Below, one piece after another: positions 1 to 9,368 of a stretch of 47,824 nt of DNA (position 1 is its first letter; each line of letters opens with the position of its first letter). Source of the stretch: Ectocarpus siliculosus (taxonomy: Eukaryota > Sar > Phaeophyceae > Ectocarpales > Ectocarpaceae); the NCBI GenBank assembly GCA_000310025.1, contig FN648756.1, positions 1 through 47,824 of the forward strand, in the 5' to 3' direction. The notes beneath the pieces were generated by a model, which was not told where the DNA came from, searched no databases, and was given only the letters and a program-made list of their open reading frames with translations. Position numbers and translations under genes: made by a program.

Positions 1-2285
1 GCGAACAGTAGGCGTCGTTGTCGGATCGTGGCTTCAACGCTCTGGCATTCGACCCTCTTCAGCGTCTGGGCGTACGAGAGCTGCCGGTAGGTGTCTTTCT
101 TGCGCTTGTACCCGATAACTCGAAGGAGCAGTCGGTGGTGTGTCGACCGCAGCGTCTGATAGTGGCCGCTGAGTGGTGACCATGTCATGCAGCCGTACAG
201 CAGTGCCTCCATCGCCTCCGCCTGGAGGAGGCGGATCTTGAGTCGGAATGGCGCTTTCGGTCTGTCGAAGAGCTCCTGGCCATATCGCCTGAGGCACGCC
301 CACGCTCCTCTGCTCCTGTAGCTGATCTCCCGGGTGAGGTCGCCATGTTCGTTGACGAGGCCACCGAGGTACCGGAACTCGGTCGTCTGGGCGTATTTCT
401 GTCCCGCGGCTTCGATGGTCAGTGGTGGAGGAGGCGGGGGGGGCTGTGATGTTGCAGTCGGCTTGTCTTTCGCGCGCATCAGGAGCGTCTCCGTCTTCTT
501 CTCCGACACCGTTAGCCCGAACTCTCCGAACAACTCAACGATGATGGTCATCATTCTCGCCAGTCCTTCTGCAGACCTCGATACGACGCCGGCATCATCG
601 GCATACAGCATCCCCCATACTGCCCTCCGTACTCGGTCAAGGGGTGTCTCCTCCCCCCCGCCCGCTTCCGTCTTCCCCTCCTCCAAGCACACCAGATTCC
701 GCAGAACAACATCATCCTCGCTGAATCGGATAACGACGACCTCGAGGACCTCGGCGAAGAAGATGTTGAACAGCAGTGGGGATAGCGCACATCCTTGTCG
801 CACGCCCTGTGTGACGAAGAACCAGTCCGATAGTTCTCCGTCGTCCATGCGCACCCGGGCCCGCATTCCATCGTGGAATTGGCGGATGACTTTGATTAGC
901 TTCGCGGGAATCCCGGCCCTGGCCAGCACCTTCCATAGCATCTCTCGGTCCACCGAATCATACGCCTTCTTCAAGTCGACGAAGCACATGTAGAGCGGTA
1001 TTTTCTTTCTCCGCCCCAGCTCCTGGAGGCGGCGCACGACGAACAGCATGTCGACGGTGGATCGCCCGGGTCGAAATCCGCACTGTTCCTCCGGGAGGAT
1101 GTTGTTGGCTTCGCAGAAGGCGCTTAGACGGTTGGTGATGATCTTGATGGGGACCTTGCCTACGTGAGATAGTAGCGAAATCCCCCTGTAGTTGTTACAG
1201 TTGGACCGGTCACCCTTCTTGTACAGCACCTTGATGGTTGCGTCCTGCCACTCTTGGGGGATATCTCCTCCGTTCCACACCTTGACGAGGATGATATGGA
1301 GGTGTCTCAGGACAACGGGTTCGTCGTCATCGATCTTGAGCAACTCGGCAGGGAGGGAGTCATGGCCGGGTGCCTTCCAGTTCTTGAGGCCTTTCGCTGC
1401 CCGTGCCACCTCCTCGAGTTCTGGCACCTCTCCCAACCGTTGAGTGTCACGTGTCGCTGGCCGCTGCGTCACTCGTTCGATGATGTCTGGGTTCAGGGTG
1501 GGGGATTTGGTGTTGAGTAGGGTGCTGAAGAATCTCGCCCACCGTTGGAGGATGTCGTCTCTGTTCCGGAGCAACACGCCGTTCTCATCCGCGACGAACT
1601 GCTGTCCCCCCGCTTGTCTCCCGCTGAGGCCCACTGATCTCTTGAGGTGTTGGTACAGTCCTCTCATGTCGCGATCTTTGTAGATTGCTTCGAGTTCAGT
1701 CACATATCCGTCCAGGTGGGCATAAATGCCCGTTTCGACTGCTGCAGCCACTCCCTTACACGCTGCTTTGAGAGTTCTCCACGTTGCTGGGTTCCAGTTG
1801 CCCCTCATCGCCCGGCGCGCTTCCCGCCGTTTGGTAAGGGCCTCCTCCAGCACTGCTCTCGTCTCTGGGGTCTCACACCACTCCTGCGTGCGGCGTCTCC
1901 GCGGTTCCTCCCCTAGGGTCGTCCGCGCTGCTTCGAGGAGAGCATTGGTAAAGTCGGTCGCCAATTCCGCGGCGGTGGTTGTTCGCTCGTCCAGTCGTGT
2001 GTCGAGGTTGAGGAGGAACCGATTAGTCACCGCACCCCGTGCTGCTTCGAACTGCAATTCCCGTCAGTTGAATTGTTGCTGTTTCGGTTTAGTCCGGACT
2101 GCACGGTTGTGGGCAAGCCTGCCACCGAGGTTGACGGTGGCTACTACCATGTTGTGGTCTGAGTCTGCTTTGACTGGGCGAACCGGCTGGGGGATGACAA
2201 CCACGTTAGATACTCGGCCGTGATGTGCCTGCCTTGTCAGGATGTAGTCAAGGCGCTTGCAATCGTTTCCCGACACATGTGACAT
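1..2285 (-). pseudogene. LINE EN C-terminus plus reverse transcriptase ORF, left copy, interrupted and cut by window edge
   Basis: Same reading frame as the intact right-copy RT ORF (39875-42289). It starts at 2285 with the last EN motifs, including the SDH triad, then meets an in-frame TGA at 2066-2064. The right copy has CGA at that point, so a single C-to-T change (CpG context) explains the stop. Downstream the frame appears to stay open to position 1. It includes the FVDLKKAYD motif, [13 protein letters not shown] and the YADD catalytic box. Its C-terminus is outside the window. No full-length polymerase can be made from this copy without readthrough. Confidence 0.82.
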
Positions 2286-3112
2286 ATTCCGCCCTTGCGT
2301 GTCTCGAAGAACGTGTTCGTGAGAGCTAGCCTGTTTTCCGTCGCGAAATTCAACAGTAGCATGCCATTGTCGTTGAGCTCATCACGCCCGTACATTCCTA
2401 TTACCCTTCCGTCCCCTCCGTCCAACCTATCTCCCGTCCGCGCGTTGGCGTCCAAAAGGACATACACACATTCTTTGGAAGGGATCCTCCGCACGAGACT
2501 GTCAAGTTTTCCCCAGAACACGCGCTTGCTGTCGGCGGTTGAAGGTTCGGTTGGAGCATACGCGGCTACGAAGTTGACCGCTCCACGGTGGCCTGCCAAC
2601 AGAAACCTCATGGCCATAAGGCGTTCGTCGATAAACTCCGTAGTGAACGTGGATGTCTTGCACAGTGACTCTTTGACCACTATCCCCACACCATGGACTC
2701 CACCAGTCTCCGTGCCACAGCAGAACACCCGGAAACCCGCTGCTGCAAATTCCGTTCGACCTGCCCTCCGTGTCTCCTGCATTCCTACCACCGATACGTT
2801 TTGTCTCGCTGCCTCGTGTAGAATGCTGTAGGCTCGCCCGTATCCAATGGCCCCGTTTACAGCCAAAGTCCGCACATTCCAGGTTGCTACCCTAAGCAGT
2901 TGACCCTGCTGTCTCTTTCGCGCGGCCCGCGCTGCTCTCTTAGCTAGCCTACGCGTCGCCCGACCCCTCCTTCTCCTCCATCTCCCCCTCTTTTTTTGCT
3001 TTTTTGCTATTTTTTTGCGAACACTCGGGCTAAGATGATAGTTATCCCGGCCGGTTCTTGCCTTGTTTCCCATAGAGTTGTCTTCTTGTCCCGGAGCGGT
3101 GTGGCCCTCCAT
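2237..3112 (-). CDS. LINE endonuclease ORF, N-terminal part (left copy)
   Basis: About 291 codons from the first in-frame ATG at 3112. The N-terminus is very basic, with long Arg/Lys runs. It is followed by an exonuclease-endonuclease-phosphatase fold start: [10 protein letters not shown] (the Asn motif), VVGMQETR (catalytic Glu), an NFVAAYAPT strand and YVLLDANAR (the Asp-x-Asn motif). The frame then ends abruptly at 2237, before the last EN motifs. Those motifs (LDYILTRQ and the catalytic SDH) lie in the overlapping ORF that begins at 2285. The family normally encodes EN and RT in one frame, so this break is either an inherited frameshift or a programmed one. The right copy has the same break. 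The product would nick target DNA for target-primed reverse transcription. Confidence 0.8.
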   Translation of the reverse strand: MEGHTAPGQEDNSMGNKARTGRDNYHLSPSVRKKIAKKQKKRGRWRRRRGRATRRLAKRAARAARKRQQGQLLRVATWNVRTLAVNGAIGYGRAYSILHEAARQNVSVVGMQETRRAGRTEFAAAGFRVFCCGTETGGVHGVGIVVKESLCKTSTFTTEFIDERLMAMRFLLAGHRGAVNFVAAYAPTEPSTADSKRVFWGKLDSLVRRIPSKECVYVLLDANARTGDRLDGGDGRVIGMYGRDELNDNGMLLLNFATENRLALTNTFFETRKGGICHMCRETIASALTTS

Positions 3113-3299
3113 CTCTGGACTCTCTCCTTTCCTCTCTCTGGGGCATACCCCCACGGCGTGCGGTCACTCCGCCACCCTCACCGTGCTCTCTGCTGCTGCA
3201 TAACCCCGGTGTCCAAGCCGGGGCGTTAGGATCCAGCCTCATTTTGCAGCTACCAAAGCTGGCGGTTCACGAGCTACCCCGATCTCACGACAGCAGTAC

Positions 3300-4480
3300 A
3301 CCGGATATCCTCTCCTTTTCGCCGCCTTCGAAAGGAAAGGCGTGGGTGGGTGACAATGTATTCTCTACTTGTTATCAGCTTCTGAAGCTCGCAAGTCTCT
3401 AGGGTCCTTCCATGTGTCCACCTTGCTCGTTGTTTGTGCGCTACTTTCTCTCTTTGGCACGCGAAGACTCTGTGAACACAACGAAACGTAACGACTGATC
3501 ACGACCTCCATCCAATTCTTGACGAACAAATACATCCGCCTTGCTGTGAAGAACGCTATGGAGCAAGAGGGACCACCGAAATGATTTGACGGCCAACCAC
3601 TGACTCCACGTTTTTATAAGACCTTGGTAGGTGGTGTTGCGGCAACTAATCATGATCCCTCTCCCTTTTCGAGTGGTACGCACTAGGACATGTTTCGCAC
3701 TGACCAATCATGTCAACCTGAACATGTCGACACGTTGGAGATTCATCTCGAGTTGGCCAACGAAGTCGTTTGGTTGCACGTGACGGTCAGCGGAGTGGTC
3801 ACGCGTGCGTTCGCTCGAAATCTCCCATGAGCTTGCACTCATATGTTGGCTGCGCCATCAGTTCCCTCCAAAAATGAGCCAAGTTCGACCCACGGGTCAC
3901 GTTCCCAATGACAGTCGAGACGCATCCCAGCAAAAGCTGCAATCGATCCAATATGTATACCAGAGTGAGGAGTGCCCCCAAACACTCCAAAGGCTACAAT
4001 ACTGGCGGTATTCGCTGCGGGCGTTGCTCCGAAGCTTGACTAGTCTATCGCCGAATTCATCCACGTAGAAGCGGAAGGTTTGGCGATTGTCCGTATAGAC
4101 CGTTCTACTGGAATAGTTTTTTTTTTAATATCAGCCGACACGAGGTGTCCCAGCAAACGATGAAAACGATACAATGGTTTTGCTCTGGGAGACAAACGAA
4201 AGTCAACGTTTACAGTTATCTTTCCAATTGCATTTAGTTTAGTTTTCCTAAAGCCAGCGCGAAGACAACGAGAGCACAACTCCCGCAGACGCCCTTTCTA
4301 TCATGCCTCTGCCTCTCACCCAATAAATACTGTCTCCCTCTCTTCCCCTCCATACAGCAACCGAGAATGCTATTTCCTCCCGTGAAGGGAATATTTCTTG
4401 CTGCACGTACATCAATAGTGCCAGGTGCCCAAGTCGTCAAATAGTACCTGCCACTCTTTCTCATTACCTACAAGGACGGT
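3300..4480. repeat. U satellite unit 1 (full length, 1181 bp)
   Basis: First full copy of a ~1.18-kb tandem unit, starting at ACCGGATATC directly after the LINE 5' end. It contains a block that is almost invariant between copies (about 3557-3620) and ends in TTTTTATAAG (TATAAAAA on the minus strand). An ACCAATCATG CCAAT-type motif follows about 90 bp later. Short ORFs on both strands recur between copies but are frameshifted in some, so I do not call them genes. A poly-T run near 4113-4124 is shared with unit 7, which supports duplication of the whole block. Confidence 0.85.
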
Positions 4481-5292
4481 ACCGGATATCGTCTCCTTTT
4501 CGCCGCCTTCGAAAGAAAAGGGGTGGGTGGGTGGCAATGTATTCTCTACTTGTTATCAGCTTCTGAGGCTCGCAAAGTCACTAGGGTCCTTCCGTGTCCA
4601 CCTTGCTCGTTGTTTGTGCGCTACTTTCTCTCTCTGGCACGCGAAGACTCTGTGAACACAACGAAACGTAACCATTGATCACAACCTCCATCGATTTCTT
4701 GACGAACAAATACATCCGCCTTGCTGTGAAGAACGCTATGGAGCAAGAGGGACCACCGAAATGATTTGACGGCCAACCACTGACTCCACGTTTTTATAAG
4801 ATCTTGGTAGGTGGTGTCGCGACAACAAATCATCATCCCTCTCCCTTTTCGAGGTACGCACTAGGATTATGTTTCGCACTGACCAATCATGTCAACCTGA
4901 ACATGTCGACACGTCGGAGATGCATCTCGTATTGGCCAACGAGGGTCGTTTGGCTACGCGTGACGGTCAGCGAAATATTGACGCGTGCATTCGCTCGAAA
5001 TCTCCCATGAGCTTGCATTCATTTGTTGGCTGCGCCATCAGTTCCCGGTAATGAGCCAAGTTCGACCCACGGGTCACGTTCCCATTGACAGCCGAGGCGA
5101 AGTGTCTCAGCGAAAGCTGCAATCGAAACAAAATGTTTACCAGGGCAAGGAGTGCCCCCAAACACGCCGAAGGCAATAATACTGGCGATATTCGCTGCGA
5201 GCATTGCTCCAATAACTTGATTCGTCTACCACCGAATTTATCCAACTAGAAGCGGAAAGGGTGGCGATTGTTCGTTGTACAGACCGTCCTAC
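4481..5292. repeat. U satellite unit 2 (3' part replaced by S)
   Basis: Starts at the same phase as unit 1 and follows it head to tail. It stays similar up to AGACCGTCCTAC at 5292, then changes into the S spacer. It is more diverged from units 1, 5 and 6 than they are from each other, for example in a shortened CCCGGTAATGAGCC segment. It therefore belongs to a second U subfamily with units 3, 8 and 9. TTTTTATAAG lies at 4791-4800. Confidence 0.82.
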
Positions 5293-6798
5293 GCAATGCC
5301 AGCTGGCCTGGTCAGAGAGGCATGTGCCCTTTGTCTGTTATCGCGCCCCGATCTGACACCCGAGAGGTGTTGTGGTTTTCGAGCGAACGTCAAGCTGTTG
5401 GTCGCTACTTGATCGCCGAGCCATTACCAGCGAGGTGCTGCGCTTACGTATGTGCTAAGGACGTTTTCCTTTTCCTCGTTATCGATCTCTGCTAACCCAA
5501 CCGTTCATCCTACTTGCAACGGTACTGGATATGTGGACGCGAGAGACCATTGGATATTTGGCAAACAACGGAATCAGCAGGAGGGTGCACGAGAAATGTG
5601 TTCCCGGACACCTGTTTACCTCTCCCTTCCTCTTCCTCACCGCCCTCTCCGGGCTCCGGGTCTACTTCTACTGTGCGCCGAGAACCTCTTTGTCTGTAGC
5701 CTTGCGCCGCAACAGCCTGGGCTAGGCCTGTGCCCTCCTGCTCTCCCTCTTGTTGTCTAGGTGTGGTACGTATTTAGTACAACGGGCAGTCGCGACAAGC
5801 CCGCACGAGCGCACATGGCCTGGGGGCCCGTAGATGCACAACAACCCCCCCATATTATACGGTGTCCCTTTATTTTTGAGTTCAGTCTATTCTTTTTGTA
5901 TATGGGATATTGTATGGCACATTTCTTGGCGGGGGCGGTCACTTTGTACCCTCGCCCCCCCTGTAACTCTTGAAATGATGAAGTTGGGTGCGTAGGGTGT
6001 GGGCATTTTGTTTTGGTTCGTTCACCCTTCTATGAGCGCTCTGAAGACCTTGATATTCACCGGAAATCGCCGAAAAACTGTAGAATTCTTGGAACTACCC
6101 CCGGGGTTTTCAGTCAACGACAGCACGTTAAACGTCTTTTCTACCTCTCGACTGTTCTAGGGGCGATCTTCCCTAGCAGCAATAGTTGTCCCCCCTCCTT
6201 GGCGATCGCACCGATACCTACGGCATTTCCTTCCTGTAGACGGAGGGTGTGGTAGCAGCTATGAATAGGAGACGAAGGGCTCACGTGTTCGGAAGGGTCT
6301 ATTCCCTGTTTCTTGCGTGCATTTGTCGTTGATGGGTATTGCCCGGACATCGTTCCTCGTGGTACGTGTGTGTACGTGTGGTTTGTTGGAATGTCCAGGG
6401 GACTGTTCTCCCCCGGAGTATTCAAAGTGCTGATCCCGGAATATATTCCCATACCTCATGATCTTCCCCGGGTTTCGCGTTTTCGCAAAATGACCACCTC
6501 CAGATCCAAGCCACGGTCAATTCCATCGCACCCTCGCCTGCCCGAGCTACAGCATGCGAAAAGCGTGAAGCCATTTCTAGTAATCAAAGCTGTTGGTCGC
6601 TGCACGATAGCCGCGCCATCAGTAGCCGGATTCGGCGCTCATGCCGTTCCTACTGCTCCGATCGATCCGATTCCGCAGTAGAGTATGGCTGTGGCCGCCG
6701 CCACGATATTGTAGTGGGTTCGGACACTCACCGAACCAGGATTTGCTAATCCCAGCCGCATGGCGGATCTTTGGCGACCCCGGGCGCCTGCTCACCCC
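5293..6798. repeat. S spacer of the composite array
   Basis: About 1.5 kb that follows U unit 2 and ends where a truncated U unit begins at TAACCACTGATC. It is repeated at 45296-46801 and again, partially, at 47426-47824. It includes a TAGTACC-type pyrimidine-rich stretch and a GTACGTGTGTGTACGTG palindromic segment near 6362-6378. No convincing gene is visible. The longest open frames have no recognisable motif and differ between copies. Confidence 0.8.
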
Positions 6799-7232
6799 TA
6801 ACCACTGATCACAACCTCCATCGATTTCTTGACGAACAATACATCCGCCTTGCTGTGAAGAACGCTATGGAGCAAGAGGGACCACCGAAATGATTTGACG
6901 GCCAACCACTGACTCCACGTTTTTATAAGATCTTGGTAGGTGGTGTCGCGACAACAAATCATCATCCCTCTCCCTTTTCGAGGTACGCACTAGGATTATG
7001 TTTCGCACGGACCAATCATGTCAACCTGAACTTGTCGACACGTTGGAGATGCATCTCGTTTTGGCCAACGAGGGTCGTTTGGCTACACGTGACGGTCAGC
7101 GGAGTATTCACGCGTGCGTTCGTTCGAAATCTCCCATGAGCTTGCATTCATTTGTTGGCTGCGCCATCAGTTCCCGGTAATGAGCCAAGTTCGACCCACG
7201 GGTCACGTTCCCAATGACAGCCGAGACAAGGC
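6799..7232. repeat. U satellite unit 3 (truncated at both ends)
   Basis: Begins about 200 bp into the unit, at the same internal point as units 4 and 9. It runs through the conserved TATA/CCAAT block (TTTTTATAAG near 6920) and stops at about 7232, where the sequence becomes unique. At the equivalent place unit 9 continues with normal U sequence. The edge at 7232 is therefore the inner boundary of the duplicated block. Confidence 0.8.
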
Positions 7233-8893
7233 GTCCCACCAGAAGTTGAAACTATTTTAGAGTTGCAACCAGAGAATTCGAAACGAAACATGTCAAAGCG
7301 ATATCGGTGTTTGCACTGGAAACAAGTGCTGCATCGGGCATCCATTCACTATGTTGCTGTTCCGGAGGCAGAAACGCCGAAGGGCCCGTTGAATTTTTCT
7401 TGAAGACAACTTAATTTGTTGCATCGTGACGTATCTTGCTTGCGAGAGCACCAACAAGACCTCTCGTCCGCGCGATTCGCGCGGATTTGCGTGGATTCCA
7501 CGTTCCCTCAAAGCATGTAGATCGAATTAATGCAGTACAGTCGTGTAGATTCGTTGCCTGTTGACGGCTAGGTTGCGGCCGGAGACAAGCCTCCACGTCC
7601 AAGCAAATGGGTATTCCTAGCATTCCTAGCTGTGTCGATCTGTTTCCCCCATATTCATACGTATTGATCGCGATTGCCGTGATTTTGATGTCGACCGTTG
7701 CCCCCTAGGAGAGTTGCTTGCCCCGCTGGCGGTGTCGTCGGAGTTCGTAGAAGCCGAAATCAGCGCTAACGCTTCTACTGTAGGTTCAACGGCAAGGTAC
7801 ACCCACGTTGTCGGTGCGTGTTTGTACTCTCACGCCCATAACTAACTCTGGTCCACTCGGAGTGCTACATGGACTACGTACCAGGCTATCAGCACCCGCG
7901 CCGAATATAGCTCATGCTCACCAATGGATCAGATGCGTTCGTTAACACCTAGAGAGCGGGAGATTCTTATCTCCAAGTACATCCTATTCCTTGCCGTGTC
8001 CAGTACGCAACCAGATTTCGCAACGCATTCTGCGATCCTCCGGAAACCCTCAACTGTGAAGTTGATAATGCCACCCAACTCGCTATTGACAACTATGAGG
8101 ATTTTCAGGATCGTACTCATCAACAAGATGACCCTGTAGGTGCTCGTCTTGGTCACGCCTGCCCTCTTTCGCAATGCAAAGCACTGAGAGGATCTCCACC
8201 TCTCCGGAATTGTTCTCTAGTGTTGTAAAGGTTGGGCAAGTGACCCATGGCCCGCCTTACGTCGAAATCCCCTTCTTAAGAATGCCAGCATCAACGCCTG
8301 ATCTGACATTCTCCGGGGTTTGTGCGCGTCCCACGGCGACATCCGCCTCTAGCAGCAGCCGTAGCTAGACCCATTCTGAATGAGCGTAGGCTGTGATGCC
8401 GAGCCTTGGCAACAGGGTTCAGTATTTCATGTTTCGGTGTGCGCTGTTTACGCCGGGGCAAGAAGTTGAGGGATCACTGTCCCTCGGGAGCATTCCCAAA
8501 TTGAATCGAAAGCAGTGCATAAACTGTACCGCAGTTTGGAATTCCTCCCAAACCTGTCTTGCTACTTGCCGCCAAGGTATTCCCCGGACATCGACAGCTG
8601 CGGTTGAAACAGCCGGACGATTGTTCGTTGTGTGTATCATTCTCTAGAAACCATCTCCAATTTTGCTCACCAGGTTCCCTATTGTATGCAGTGGACCCAT
8701 TCACCATACAACTGCACACGTTTACTACTGTAACCTGGCAGTCTGATCGGAACGATGAGTGGTATGGTAGGCAGCCGTATTTAGATCTGCTCAAGCCGTA
8801 TTTAGATCTGCTCAGGCATGACTAAAATGATCGTCATTCTGACCCTGCGTATTCCTCCCGCAACCTTTGCTTCACCCATGCCTCGCCAGGGAG
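7233..8893. other. Unique region, no supported gene
   Basis: I see no recognisable coding region here. Short open frames occur on both strands, such as one on plus at 7924-8139 overlapping one on minus, but they lack motifs, splice context or codon character. A 21-bp direct repeat lies at 8774-8815. The first exon or exons of the gene continuing at 9369 may lie in or just after this interval. Confidence 0.5.
8774..8815. repeat. 21-bp tandem duplication
   Basis: Two adjacent copies of GCCGTATTTAGATCTGCTCA plus one base. They differ only in the last position. Each contains a BglII-type AGATCT hexamer. Confidence 0.85.
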
Positions 8894-9368
8894 ATGGCCG
8901 ACAAGGTCGAACGCCGACATGACGGCGATTCGGCTTCAGGCCACCAATGGGTAATTCGGTCCTGGGGGACCGGTGACTTTATACGAGCGATGGTAGGGAG
9001 GTGAGCATACGCATTTTGTCGAAGAGCGTGTTCTGGTGTGGACGAAACATGGATGCTTGGTGTTCTATCTCGTGCGGTATGTACAGCATGTAGTCCTGCC
9101 TGCAGTCGTTCCCTATGGGGACTAGACTCCTCGAAGTCAGTGGGTCCTGCGCGTGATATTAGGTTGAATCTACGTCAATTTGATGTCAGCAAGGGGTGAT
9201 AGCAAAACGTCGAAATTCGTCGAACGGTTGTTTCAGCTCTGATTGGCTATCATGATTCCGAGTTTTGCGCCAGTTTGGTCAATGTGTTGTTCGTGTTCCC
9301 AGACGTCCCATCGGCCCAATACATTGCGTTTGCATCTTCTTCAACCTGCGGTGTCCATCAACTTCCAG

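Larger units (their letters stand above)
1..3299 (-). mobile_element. LINE (RTE-like non-LTR retrotransposon), left copy, 3' end outside window
   Basis: Minus-strand non-LTR retrotransposon encoding an apurinic-type endonuclease (EN) followed by reverse transcriptase (RT). It matches 40005-43303 base for base apart from roughly 1% substitutions, and I saw no indels. The 5' end lies near 3299, where the U repeat resumes. The 3' quarter (RT C-terminus, 3' UTR and tail) falls before position 1. Assignment to an RTE-like clade is an inference from the EN+RT organisation, the absence of a visible RNase H, and the (AAC)n tail seen on the right copy. This copy carries an extra nonsense codon in the RT frame and is probably dead. 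Confidence 0.88.
1..7232. repeat. Left copy of a large direct duplication (LINE-U-U-S-U)
   Basis: The whole interval aligns collinearly with 40005-47235, offset 40004 in the LINE and 40003 in the array. Scattered substitutions amount to about 1%, with only a few single-base indels. The order of LINE, U1, U2, S and U3 and every internal junction are shared. This is duplication of one pre-existing structure, not independent insertions. The left edge lies outside the window. Confidence 0.85.

Noticed and set aside
334-993. Plus-strand frames of 219 and 209 codons opposite the LINE RT (also 40338-40967), and others opposite EN (2295-2831, 42299-42835)
   Set aside because: They are exact antisense shadows of the RT and EN coding sequence and have no motifs.
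3441-3707. Short ORFs repeated in every U unit (about 88 codons on minus, 87 on plus)
   Set aside because: They recur only because the DNA repeats. Several units carry frameshifts (for example unit 4), and no motif or synonymous-site bias is apparent.
8894-8950. ATG exon with donor TGG/GTAATT as first exon of the 9369 gene
   Set aside because: It ends in phase 0, while the acceptor at 9369 needs phase 2. An alternative acceptor at 9401 would fit but has a poor pyrimidine tract.
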